Assembly (NCBI GenBank): GCA_963757135.1
Contig: CAVWQE010000006.1
Span: forward strand, 558,001-622,000
Direction: 5' to 3'
From: Gp1-AA145 sp963757135
Lineage (GTDB): Bacteria > Acidobacteriota > Terriglobia > Terriglobales > Acidobacteriaceae
DNA: 64,000 bases
Shown here piece by piece: positions 17,524-27,000 of this stretch; positions within the stretch are counted from its first letter, which is position 1; every line of letters begins with the position of its first letter. The notes under the pieces are model-generated. The model was not told where the DNA came from. It did no database searches and worked only from the letters and a program-made list of their open reading frames with translations. The translations under genes and the position numbers were made by a program.

Positions 17524-18501
17524 TTACTCCGGCACGCTTTGCTCTTCGCTGTGGGCACGCAGGACGCGGTCAACGGAATAAGGCGCGCGGCGGGTGGGCT
17601 CGTGATAGTGGCGGACCTGGAGCTCGCCGAGAAGTCCGATCGCAAGCAGATTGAGACCGGCCAGCAGTAGCACGGCGGCAAAGATCATCATGGGGCCGTG
17701 CGCCGCCATGATCGAATTGTGACGGACAAACTTTTCAAGGAACAACCACGCGGTGATGCCCATTCCGCCGAAAACGCCTAGCATCCCAACCGTACCGAAG
17801 AAGTGCAGTGGTCGGCCCAGATACTTCAGCAAAAACCGGATCGTGATCAGATCGAAGAAGACGCGGAAAGTCCGCGAAATGCCGTAGTGCGATACGCCGC
17901 GCTCGCGGTTCACATTACGAATTGGTACCTCGCAAATCGATGCTCCATGCCACGAAGCCAGCGCCGGAATAAAGCGATGCAGTTCGCCGTAAAGTGGCAC
18001 TTGCTCGAGAATTTCGCGGCGATAGGCCTTGAATGTAGTCCCAAAATCGTGAATGTCCACGCCGCTCAACTTTGCCATCAGCCAGTTGGCGCAGCGCGAG
18101 GGAAACCGGCGCAGCCAGAAGTTGTCAATGCGCACCTTGCGCCAGCCGCTAACGATATCGTAACCCTCAGCGACTTTTTCCAGGAACAGCGGAATGTCGG
18201 CAGGATCGTGCTGAAGATCGCCGTCCATGGCAATGATGTACTCGCCGCGGGCGTTGTCAAAACCTGCTGCTAGAGCGGAGGTCTGCCCAAAATTCCGGCG
18301 CAGCCTGACAACCGTGACCCGGCTGTCCACACCCGCAATTTGTCGAAGCAGGGAAAACGACTCGTCCGACGAGCCATCGTCCACCAGAACGAGTTCAAAG
18401 CTTTCGCCATTCGCCTCCATGACGGCCTTGAGGCGATCGTAGAGGTCGGTTACGTTTTCCTGCTCATTATGCAGGGGAATAACAATCGAGTACTTGGGCA
18501 T
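17524..18501 (-). CDS. Membrane glycosyltransferase family 2, GtrB/DPM1-like
   Basis: A 325-residue enzyme. The catalytic domain has YSIVIPLHNEQENV, LVLVDDGSSD, FGQTSALAAGF and the DxD-like MDGDLQHDP. Two membrane helices near the C-terminus (LHFFGTVGMLGVFGGMGITA, then MMIFAAVLLLAGLNLLAIGL) anchor it, as in undecaprenyl-phosphate sugar transferases. It would load a sugar from a nucleotide donor onto undecaprenyl phosphate for cell-envelope glycans. No other glycan genes are next to it. Confidence 0.92.
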   Translation of the reverse strand: MPKYSIVIPLHNEQENVTDLYDRLKAVMEANGESFELVLVDDGSSDESFSLLRQIAGVDSRVTVVRLRRNFGQTSALAAGFDNARGEYIIAMDGDLQHDPADIPLFLEKVAEGYDIVSGWRKVRIDNFWLRRFPSRCANWLMAKLSGVDIHDFGTTFKAYRREILEQVPLYGELHRFIPALASWHGASICEVPIRNVNRERGVSHYGISRTFRVFFDLITIRFLLKYLGRPLHFFGTVGMLGVFGGMGITAWLFLEKFVRHNSIMAAHGPMMIFAAVLLLAGLNLLAIGLLGELQVRHYHEPTRRAPYSVDRVLRAHSEEQSVPE

Positions 18502-18826
18502 GCTGTTGATCTCTGGAATTGTCTAGAGTCTATCAGATGAACAACTTGGGCGACCGGATGCAATGAACCATAAGCTAAAACGCTTAGCGCGGTTTCAAGC
18601 TCTATTATTAGTCACATTAGAGGTCGAAACCCGATTGAGGTTAGAGATGACTCTGCTGCTGATGTTTGGCGGTTTTATGGCGGCGGTGGCCGCCCTTACA
18701 TATGTGGAGGTCCGGCGAATCCGGAAGAAGCTGACGCCGAAATAGGTCAGGGTTCGAAACCGGTTCCGCGATTGCATCTCCCAAGCCCTATAATGCGTTC
18801 CTGCTACTCTCGCGGGGAGGAACAGC
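18502..18826. other. Intergenic stretch
   Basis: This 325-base stretch between the divergent glycosyltransferase and amidase genes holds one weak short frame (18647-18745) and the ribosome-binding site GGGGAGG of the amidase gene. I see no repeat, terminator or RNA gene. Confidence 0.5.
18647..18745 (+). CDS. Possible 32-residue membrane peptide
   Basis: A short frame beginning MTLLLMFGGFMAAVAALTYV, one membrane helix followed by a basic tail (RRIRKKLTPK), i.e. an inside-positive small membrane protein. The same frame is open from an ATG at 18563. No clear ribosome-binding site is seen. It may be real or chance. Confidence 0.25.
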   Translation: MTLLLMFGGFMAAVAALTYVEVRRIRKKLTPK

Positions 18827-20479
18827 TTGTTCAAACAACCGCCGTCCGAGGTAAATCCGCGCGGAATCTCGCGCCGCAACATCCTGCAAACTAGCATTCT
18901 TGGTGTAGCAGGAGCCGCGTTGAGCAGCGGCGCTCCGACTCACGCGCTGTCGAGTGCGAATGACGCCTCGTCCGTAAAGCCTTTTGCCTTTGACGAAGCC
19001 ACCATTTCAGACTTGCAGGGCCGAATGAAGTCAGGCGAGATTTCGGCGCAGTCTCTGGCTCAGGCGTATCTAGATCGGATAAACGAGATAGACAAATCTG
19101 GCCCCGGCCTAAACAGCGTGATCGAACTGAATCCGGACGCCAGCTCAATTGCCGAAGCCCTGGACACGGAACGCAAAGACAAAGGCCCGCGTGGGCCGAT
19201 GCACGGCATTCCCGTGCTGCTCAAGGACAACATAGAAACTGCTGATCGTATGCAGACTACCGCTGGGTCGCTGGCGCTGGTCGGACCCCCAGCGGCGCAG
19301 GACTCGGGTGTCGCACGCAAGCTGCGTGAAGCCGGCGCGGTCATTCTTGGTAAAACTAATCTGAGCGAGTGGGCCAACATTCGTTCGAGCCACTCTACCA
19401 GCGGCTGGAGCGGTCGCGGCGGCCTCACTAAGAATCCCTATGCTCTCGATCGCAATGCCTGCGGCTCGAGTTCGGGCTCGGGCGCCGCAACATCTGCGAA
19501 TCTCTGCACCGTGGCGGTGGGCAGCGAAACGGATGGTTCGATCGTCTGTCCGTCATCTGCGAATGGCATCGTTGGAATCAAGCCGACGCTTGGCCTCATC
19601 AGCCGTGCTGGAATCATTCCAATCGCTCACAGCCAGGACACGGCCGGTCCCATGGCGCGAACCGTGCGCGACGCTGCAATTCTGCTCGGCGCGCTGGCCG
19701 GTTCGGACCCACGCGACAAGTTCACTGCCCAGGCGGACGGCAAGATGCAGAAGGATTACACGCAGTTTCTCGATGCCGGCGGGCTCAAGGGTGCGCGACT
19801 CGGTATTGCGCGCAAATATTTCGGCTTCAGCGATGCGGTTGACGCATACATGAACCACGTCATTGACGAAGTGAAAGCTGCGGGTGCAGTGATTGTCGAT
19901 CCGGCAGATCTGGAGACGCACGGAAAATTTGATGAAACCGAACTGCTGGTGCTGATGTACGAATTGAAGGCTGACCTGAACGCTTATCTGACGACGCGGC
20001 CTAACGCGCAGGTGAAGAGCCTGGCTGACGTTATAGCATTCAACGAAAAGAATCGCGATAAAGAGATGCCGTATTTCGCCCAGGACCTGTTCGTTAAGGC
20101 GCAGGAAAAGGGTCCACTGACGGACAAAGAATATATCGCGGCTCTCGCCGCGAATCACAGCCTCTCGCGCGAAAAGGGCATCGATGCGGTTATGGACAAA
20201 TTTCATCTCGACGCGCTAGTCGCGCCGACCGGGGGTCCGGCGTGGATCACCGATTTGGCGAATGGCGACCATGCAGTGGGTGGCAGCTCGAATGCCGCTG
20301 CGGTCGCGGGATATCCAAACATTAATGTTCCAGCAGGATTCGTGTTCGGTTTGCCAATCGGAATTTCATTCTTCGGACGCGCGTGGAGCGAGCCAACTCT
20401 TCTGAAGATTGCTTATGGGTTTGAGCAACTGGTGAATGCGAGGAAGACGCCACAGTTCTTGCCGGAGATAAAACTGTAA
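18827..20479 (+). CDS. Exported amidase (amidase signature family)
   Basis: Amidase of 550 residues with a twin-arginine-like signal (SRRNILQTSILGVAGAALSS), so probably exported folded. The Ser-cisSer-Lys triad is visible: Lys133 in GIPVLLKDNIETAD, the Ser cluster at 214-216 in NACGSSSGSG, and Ser238 in GSETDGSIVCPS. The start is TTG at 18827 with GGGGAGG six bases upstream. Relatives with such signals hydrolyse amides or C-terminal amidated peptides, distinct from the cytoplasmic GatA. The substrate is not known. It is convergent with the MacB-like permeases. Confidence 0.88.
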   Translation: MFKQPPSEVNPRGISRRNILQTSILGVAGAALSSGAPTHALSSANDASSVKPFAFDEATISDLQGRMKSGEISAQSLAQAYLDRINEIDKSGPGLNSVIELNPDASSIAEALDTERKDKGPRGPMHGIPVLLKDNIETADRMQTTAGSLALVGPPAAQDSGVARKLREAGAVILGKTNLSEWANIRSSHSTSGWSGRGGLTKNPYALDRNACGSSSGSGAATSANLCTVAVGSETDGSIVCPSSANGIVGIKPTLGLISRAGIIPIAHSQDTAGPMARTVRDAAILLGALAGSDPRDKFTAQADGKMQKDYTQFLDAGGLKGARLGIARKYFGFSDAVDAYMNHVIDEVKAAGAVIVDPADLETHGKFDETELLVLMYELKADLNAYLTTRPNAQVKSLADVIAFNEKNRDKEMPYFAQDLFVKAQEKGPLTDKEYIAALAANHSLSREKGIDAVMDKFHLDALVAPTGGPAWITDLANGDHAVGGSSNAAAVAGYPNINVPAGFVFGLPIGISFFGRAWSEPTLLKIAYGFEQLVNARKTPQFLPEIKL

Positions 20480-20480
20480 A

Positions 20481-20519
20481 CAAACCTTTTCACCACAGAG
20501 ACACGGAGACACAGAGAAC
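20481..20519. repeat. Dispersed repeat, CACAGAGACACAGAG family
   Basis: Directly after the amidase stop: the core CACCACAGAGACACGGAGAC, then ACAGAGAAC. It is followed at about 20530-20560 by a second type of dispersed unit (CTGATTTACGCGGATGAACA). This copy points the same way as 20644-20675. Confidence 0.65.
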
Positions 20520-20643
20520 GCAACTTCGCTTCCACTGATTTACGCGGATGAACACGGATAGGGGAGCGAGAATCTCTGAAAGTTGGGCGGAGAAAGCGAC
20601 AAAGCGGCCGCAGTTCCTGCGTCAGATAAAGTTCTAGGACTAG

Positions 20644-20739
20644 TTCACCACAGAGACACAGAGCCACAGAGAAAGCTCAACCCGCTAAATGCTTAGGCCG
20701 GATTTGGTTTTCTCTGTGGCTCTGTGTCTCTGTGGTGAA
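20644..20739. repeat. Inverted pair of dispersed repeats, long hairpin
   Basis: Two perfectly complementary 30-base arms (20644-20673 and 20710-20739), made of the core CACCACAGAGACACAGAG, flank a 36-base loop. It lies five bases from the stop of the MacB-like permease gene at 20745, between convergent genes. A transcript from either side would fold into a long stem. Confidence 0.8.
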
Positions 20740-20744
20740 AAGGT

Positions 20745-21986
20745 TTACTCGTACCGCAGAGCTTCTATCGGATCGAGATTGGCCGCACGGAACGCCGGAA
20801 ACATTCCGCTGACGATTCCAACCACTCCGAGAATAATCGTGGAGATAATCAGGACCTGCGGGGCGACGATCAAGCGGATATCCCCGGCTTCGGCGTGCTT
20901 TGCCAGCGCGCTGTAAAGCGTTAAACGGCCAACGGAAACCGAAACAATATACGAGAGCAGGATCCCGCACAGCCCTCCGACTGCTGTGATCACCATGGCT
21001 TCCGCCAGAAATTGAAACAGAATATCCCGCTTGCGTGCGCCCAAAGCCTTTTCGACGCCGATCTCGCGGGTGCGTTGTGTGACTGAGACCAGCATCATGT
21101 TCATCAGGCCGACGCCGCCGATTCCGAGGGTAATAGTCCCGATAAATGCCAGCAGCACCTTCAATGCCAGCGAAATAATGCTGAACTGTTCCAACTGGCG
21201 TTGGGCGTCGAATACGAAGATCGCGCGTTCGTCATCAGGCTTGAAGCCGTGCTGCAAGGCCAGCGCATCGCGGATGCTTTTGGTCATCTTGGTGTGGTCG
21301 AGTCCGACCGAGTCCAGCCACATCCCGGTAAGGTAATGGTTGTCGCGCAACGTGTCCATGGAGTTGTAGGGTGCATACACCACGCGATTGTCGTCGCTGT
21401 CGCCTTCCTGCATGCGAGGCTTGAGCACGCCAACAACCGTAAAACTCACGCCATTGATTCGTATGTCTTGCCCCACGGCCTGCATTCCCGAGAACAGTTT
21501 GTCTTTCGCTTCTGAGCCGATCACCACGGAGTGCGAGTGACTGAGATTGTCGGCTTGGTCGAGGAAACGGCCTTCATCAATCCCGAGCGCCCAAATATCC
21601 TGAAGCGCGGGATCGATTCCAAACACCTGCATGTTGAAGGTACGCGAACCGTTCTGGATCAGTCCCTGCAGTTCTCCAGTGCGCGAGACGTGCTTGGCCA
21701 GGGGCACCACATTGCGAATCAGTTCAATGTCGTCGGTGGTGAAGCGAATTGCCACACCGGCCTTATTTCCGCCAGCTTGCTGCGAAGTTCTGCCCGGATA
21801 AATTCCGACCGCCGTCGCGCCAAAGGAGTCCCAGATATTGCGAATCGCGCGTCCAAAGCCTTCGCCGTAGGCTAATAACAAAACAACGGTAGCAATGCCC
21901 CATGCCATGCCCAGCATGGTGAGCAGGGTCTTACGCAAGTCGTGGCGCATGGCGGCATAGGCTTGGCTGAAAGTGTCGCGCGTCAT
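20745..21986 (-). CDS. MacB-like ABC transporter permease
   Basis: Membrane protein of 413 residues of the MacB/FtsX type: an N-terminal helix (TLLTMLGMAWGIATVVLLLA), a large periplasmic domain with the MacB_PCD pattern, and three C-terminal helices including GGVGLMNMMLVSVTQRTREIGVEKALGA. These proteins act in macrolide, peptide or lipoprotein export with an ATPase. It is six bases downstream of a sister permease gene (21993) and ends at the inverted repeat. Confidence 0.9.
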   Translation of the reverse strand: MTRDTFSQAYAAMRHDLRKTLLTMLGMAWGIATVVLLLAYGEGFGRAIRNIWDSFGATAVGIYPGRTSQQAGGNKAGVAIRFTTDDIELIRNVVPLAKHVSRTGELQGLIQNGSRTFNMQVFGIDPALQDIWALGIDEGRFLDQADNLSHSHSVVIGSEAKDKLFSGMQAVGQDIRINGVSFTVVGVLKPRMQEGDSDDNRVVYAPYNSMDTLRDNHYLTGMWLDSVGLDHTKMTKSIRDALALQHGFKPDDERAIFVFDAQRQLEQFSIISLALKVLLAFIGTITLGIGGVGLMNMMLVSVTQRTREIGVEKALGARKRDILFQFLAEAMVITAVGGLCGILLSYIVSVSVGRLTLYSALAKHAEAGDIRLIVAPQVLIISTIILGVVGIVSGMFPAFRAANLDPIEALRYE

Positions 21987-21992
21987 CTACTC

Positions 21993-23243
21993 TTACTCTC
22001 TCCTTAACGCTTCTACCGGCTCCAGCAGCGACGCTTTGCGCGCCGGATAAAGCCCTGCAACTATTCCTGCCAGCGCCAGTGAAATGATCGCCAACGCCGC
22101 CGTCTGCGGCACCAGCCGCGGCGTATCGAATCCCTGCGGCTGGGGAAGTAGCGCAAGGAGCGCCATGAACCCCGCCGCGCAGCCCATTCCTACACCGCCG
22201 CTCATCAACGTCAGAAATGCGCCCTCCGCGAAGAATTGAAACATGATGCTGCGGTTGGTCGCGCCCAGGGCTTTACGCAAGCCAATTTCGCGCGTCCGGT
22301 CGGCGACCGCGACCAGCATGATATTGATGATTCCAATCGCACCCAGGCCAAGCGTCACCAGTCCGACGCTGCCCAGAAACACATTCATCGCGTCAAAGAT
22401 TTTTCCGATGGCGTCCACGGTCTTGATCGTGTCCCACTCGTCAAACGAATCCGGATTACTGGGATCGAAGCCGTGGTTCTTGCCCAGGACCTGGTGCACT
22501 TCTTCTTTTGCCGTTTCGTGGAGATCGCGACTGACAGGCTGGTAGTTGATGAATGAAATCGCATCGTCGATCTCTCCGACATTGAGCGGAGGAAAATACT
22601 GCTGCATCACCGAGAACGGCATGAACATTTGCAGGTTGCGGTTGTTATTCTCGCCGTGGCCAATGCGCTTCAAAGTTCCAATCACTTGAAACCGCACTCC
22701 ATTCATCAGGATGGTCTGGCCGATGGCCGGCCAGCCTGGAAAAAGCACACGCCGCGCTTCATCCCCGATAACGACAACTGAACGCTTCTGGGCGATATCG
22801 AGGGGGTTCAGCCAGCGGCCCTCATTGATCGGCAGGTAGCGAATCTGGTTAAAGTCAGCAGGCACTCCCATCAACTGGCCGCTGCTTTGGAAGTAGTCGC
22901 TGACCGCGCGAACGTCTCCACGAGAGATCACCGGAGCGGCAAGCTTCACGTCCGGGCAGTTGGCGACGATGTCTTTGTAATCGCGATAGGTCAGGTAGTA
23001 CTGGCGCAGGCTGGTGAAGCTTCCGTTCAGCGCGGGCGCGCGGCCGCCCCACACGAACATTACGTTCTCGCCAAGTTCATCGAACTGCTTGCGGTTGCCG
23101 GAGCGAAAACCTTCTCCAAGGCCGACCAGCAGCAGCAAAGAACCCACGCCCCAGGCGATGCCGAACATGGTCAAAAACGAGCGGAGTTTGTGGGCCCACA
23201 GGGTGCGAAGGGTCTGGCCAAATATCTCAAAAAGAGCGCGCAT
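21993..23243 (-). CDS. MacB-like ABC transporter permease
   Basis: A 416-residue MacB/FtsX-type permease, sister of the following gene. The first helix region is SFLTMFGIAWGVGSLLLLVG, and the C-terminal helices include GAIGIINIMLVAVADRTREI. No ATPase (MacB N-domain) or membrane fusion protein lies next to it; the upstream neighbour is divergent. The two permeases may form a heterodimer with an ATPase encoded elsewhere. Confidence 0.9.
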   Translation of the reverse strand: MRALFEIFGQTLRTLWAHKLRSFLTMFGIAWGVGSLLLLVGLGEGFRSGNRKQFDELGENVMFVWGGRAPALNGSFTSLRQYYLTYRDYKDIVANCPDVKLAAPVISRGDVRAVSDYFQSSGQLMGVPADFNQIRYLPINEGRWLNPLDIAQKRSVVVIGDEARRVLFPGWPAIGQTILMNGVRFQVIGTLKRIGHGENNNRNLQMFMPFSVMQQYFPPLNVGEIDDAISFINYQPVSRDLHETAKEEVHQVLGKNHGFDPSNPDSFDEWDTIKTVDAIGKIFDAMNVFLGSVGLVTLGLGAIGIINIMLVAVADRTREIGLRKALGATNRSIMFQFFAEGAFLTLMSGGVGMGCAAGFMALLALLPQPQGFDTPRLVPQTAALAIISLALAGIVAGLYPARKASLLEPVEALRRE

Positions 23244-23426
23244 CTGTCTCTTACTTAATGATACGTGAGCGGCAGCTTCTTTGTTCCTCGGCCGACTGAC
23301 TTGAAACTCACATTAGAAGCGAAAATACAGCATGTCCCTCGGTCGATATGTTCGCGATAAAAGCAACCGCGTCATGCGGCGGGATTTCTAACTTCCGGAA
23401 GAAAAATCAGGTCAGGAGATATCCCG

Positions 23427-23954
23427 ATGAGAAAAGCTATGGTTTTAGGATCGGTCTTACTGCTGTGCGCGGCTCTATCATTTGCGCAGGATTCGAATTC
23501 GACGAGCAGCCCCAGCCAGAGCGGCGCCAGCGCAACCAGCGGTTCGGCAACCGCTTCCAGCCAGACTTCAACCAGCGAGCAGGACAGCCCAATGTCAGGC
23601 AACACCATACAGGGCTGCTTAAGCGGAACCAGCGGCAGCTACATGCTGACGGATGCGACGGGCGTGACCTATCAACTGCAGGGCGATGACTCTCAGCTCT
23701 CCGCAAACGCCAACAAAGAAGTTGAAGTGAGTGGTACTCTCGGCGCGACGGCCTCGGCTTCGGCGTCGAATGCGCCGGATGCAACTCCGGCGGGCAGTGG
23801 TGCAACCGGCCCGGCGAATGCGACCACCGACAACTCCGGCAGCACGGGAGCCACTGCGTCAAGCGCGAACGCCAATGCCGCGAAGACGCTGACTGTGACC
23901 TCAATACACAAGGTCGCCGACAGCTGCCCATCGAGTCAGACGCCGCAGCAGTAG
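23427..23954 (+). CDS. Secreted Ser/Ala/Thr-rich protein
   Basis: A 175-residue secreted protein with a signal peptide (MRKAMVLGSVLLLCAALSFA) and AGGAGATAT ribosome-binding site. Low-complexity Ser/Thr/Ala/Gly tracts flank a small folded core (IQGCLSGTSGSYMLTDATGV, then KEVEVSGTL). I have seen such cores in Acidobacteriota secreted proteins but know no function. Two cysteines (IQGC and DSCPSS) could pair. It stands alone, divergent from the MacB-like genes. Confidence 0.7.
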   Translation: MRKAMVLGSVLLLCAALSFAQDSNSTSSPSQSGASATSGSATASSQTSTSEQDSPMSGNTIQGCLSGTSGSYMLTDATGVTYQLQGDDSQLSANANKEVEVSGTLGATASASASNAPDATPAGSGATGPANATTDNSGSTGATASSANANAAKTLTVTSIHKVADSCPSSQTPQQ

Positions 23955-23966
23955 GAAAGCATACAG

Positions 23967-24002
23967 AAAAAAGACGAGCTGCCCTTGATCACGGCAGCTC
24001 GT
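23967..24002 (-). terminator. Intrinsic terminator of the S53 peptidase gene
   Basis: Perfect 10-base stem ACGAGCTGCC / GGCAGCTCGT (arms 23974-23983 and 23993-24002), followed on the minus strand by six T (A-run 23967-23972). It ends transcripts of the minus-strand gene at 24025. Confidence 0.88.
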
Positions 24003-24024
24003 TCCAGCTTCAACGAAGTTATCT

Positions 24025-27000
24025 TTACTGCACAGTAAGCGTGACATTCACGCTGTGACTGATGGCCCCAGCTGTAGCAGTTACGGTGATGTTGTAGGTG
24101 CCGACAGGAGTTCCCGGGTCAAATACCTGAGTAGTCCCTGAGGCTTGGTTTGACGGAACGGAGGAGCCGGAGCCGTTCACGGCTTTCAACGCATAGTAGT
24201 ATGTGGTCGCAGGCGTCAGTCCCGAATCCGGGTAGAATGACGATTGGTTCGTGTTCGCAATCTGATTCGAAGACGACGGCGTGAAGCCACTGCTCGTGCT
24301 CCGGTAAACGGTATAGCTTGTAGCGCCCGCCGACGGGAACCAGCCCAGGTTAATCGCACTCGAAGAAATTGCCGCGGCCGTTAGACTTGTGGGTGCTGCT
24401 GGCGGCGTTCCGCCTCCCCCGCCTCCCCCGCCGCCTCCGCCACCACCCCCGCCTCCTCCGCTGCCCGTTCCTCCGCCACAGCCAGCGCCAAGCACCAGCA
24501 ACATAATGAGCGAGAGCCGGGACAAAAGGCGGTTGTTGACATTGCGCCGATACCCGATCAGCAGGATTGCCGCGAACGGCAATGTCGAGCTTAGCCATAA
24601 GTATCGAGAATTGCGCGCCGACGGCTTTCCATGCAAAGCGCGATTGGAGGCGGTTGTCGAGATCCAAAGGTTAACCGTCTGGGTAGCCGAAACCGGGTCA
24701 AAGAAAACAGTGCAGGTGGTTTCCGCTGGTAGTCCTGAGCATGCGTTTGGGCCAAACGAGACCGGAGCCGTATTAGACTGCACGCCAACAAAGAGATCAT
24801 AGATCGCACTGTTACCCGCAACAATACTCGCCGGATTTTGCGGAGCCAAAAGAGTAAAATCGTTGCCGTTGACCGGCAGTACCTGACTAGTTCCGCCTCC
24901 AGCCATGGGGTAATTCACATCACCACTGTAAGTGGCACCATAGTTGTCTGTGTAAGCGGGTGTAATATTGATCGTTCCCCGCAGCGCCAAGTTCCCAGTA
25001 TTTGGATCGGTGATCGTTGTATAGGAAACCGAACCCGGAAGTTGTTGGTTACCAGCAACTTCAGAGAACGAAATCGTTCCCGTCGGCGCGATGGTCTTGC
25101 TGCAACCCACAACTGTAGCAATCAACGCCACGCTCGATCCTGCATTTACGCTGCTCAGCGAGGATTTGAACGTCACGACTGGCGGTGGGCATTGTACATA
25201 CTGCGTGGCAACAACGGAATTTGTGGGTTGGTAGTTGCCGTCACCGCTATAGGCCACCTTGATCGTATAGCTTCCGGGGTTCAAGAAAGGTGCAGAAGAG
25301 GCAATGAAACTTGCGTTTGCGGAGACGGTTGGTGGGTACCCAGATGAACCGGATGGCGCAATACTCGAGCTGCCCGGAATAACATTCCCATTTGCAAAAA
25401 GCGTAATAGTCCCGGTGGGAGCTACACCTGAGCTCTGAGCCTGAATAAAAGTGTTTGCACTGAAAGAAGCGTTCACTTGGAAGCAGCAGGCTGCCGTCGA
25501 TCCGAGCACTGTCGCTGCGGGCGTGATGTTGAACGTGGTCGTAGTCGAGCTCGCATTGAAGCTGTTGTCTCCTGGATATTGCGCTTTGACTGAGTTGCTT
25601 CCGCCCGGCAGTTGGATCGTAAAATCTTCCGTATAGCCCAAAGAATTGAGTGGAAATGCGCCCGCATCGAGCACGCTGCCATTGTCAGTCAGCGCGACGC
25701 TGCCGGTTGGACATCCGGCCTGGCCGAACGGATTCGGCAGGCAGGCAACGCTGTGACTGTTCAGAATATTTACGCGCAGAAAATATGGCGATCCGTAAAC
25801 CGCGGTGGTCGCGTTTGGGTTAACAGGATTGCCTTGCCAGTCATAAGTCTCCAGTTGTAGCTGCGCACTGCTGTTCTCTTTGCCGACGGTCACGCTTACC
25901 GGAGCGGAATCGCTGCCGCCAAATGTTGGATCGCCGGCGTAGTGCGCTGTGACTGTATATGTTCCACCCGGCAGCAGGCTGGTATTGCCGGAGATTTGTC
26001 CACCGCTCAGGGTGAAGCCATCAACTGAAACACCGGTGCTGGTTAACAGCGACACATCTCCGCCCGGCGTTCCGGTTCCCGTGCTCGGCGCCACGCTGGC
26101 GGTCACACTCACCGATTGTCCGTGGGTCAGATTTGTGGTTGGGCTGAGCGACAGCGTCGTGGTGGATGGTCTGAACGTGGCCAACGTCCAGTTCTGCAAT
26201 AGCAGACCTACATCCACGGAGCCCATGCCAGTAGCCAGGTCGTAACCGGGGCCCGTGCTGAAGCCGCTGAGAATGCCGTATTGATCTCCGGCGTGGCTGG
26301 TGGTGCAGTCTGGCGACCCGGTCAGGCAAGGCACCGCGATCGTTCCCGTGGTTATGTCGTGAAAGACGGTCGGATGCTGCGATGCCAGCTTATACAAAAC
26401 AAAGTTTGCATTGCCCTGGCGTGCCTGGGTTTTCTGATTTACCAGCGCCATGATTCCGGCAAATGCTGGAGAAGACGCTGAGGTCCCGCCCACGCCCAGG
26501 AAATTTGTGTTTGGGTTATTGGGATCGCATGATGAGCCGCCGCCAACCGCATCGGCTTCGCACACCACGTAGAAGCTTCCCGAGGGCGATCCCGATGCCG
26601 CGTAGAGAGAAATGTCCGGCAAGTCACGAACGTTGTCGCTCGGGACTCCCGGCGCCACTTGCCATGAAGGTTTGGGATAACCGCCGGTACACGTCGAGGG
26701 AGTCTGTCCGTCTGAGCTGATGCATTTACTGCGCCCGCCTGAGCCGCCGAGGATGTTTACGAATCCGGCGTTGATCAACTGAGAATTGTTGCAGTTGGTC
26801 TCCGCGTTAGTGCTGAAGCCCAAAGTTCCGAAGACCGGATTGGTGCAATTGTCGTCCCAAGTCGTTTCCGGTATGTATTTCAGCGCCGAAGCCTGCGTGG
26901 TAGCGGCATTCGTCAGGCTCCAATACGTAGAAGCGGAGGAGTTCGTCCAATCGTTAAAGTCGGTGCCACCGACGGCGACATTGTATGGAGTCGAAGCGAA

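Noticed and set aside
20481..20739. Insertion sequence remnants
   Set aside because: The repeats have no transposase frame, no target-site duplication that I can see, and are only 25-40 bases long.
24410..24470. C-rich simple repeat as a possible CRISPR or microsatellite element
   Set aside because: It codes for a Gly tract of 17 residues inside the S53 gene. There are no spaced repeats, so it is not CRISPR.
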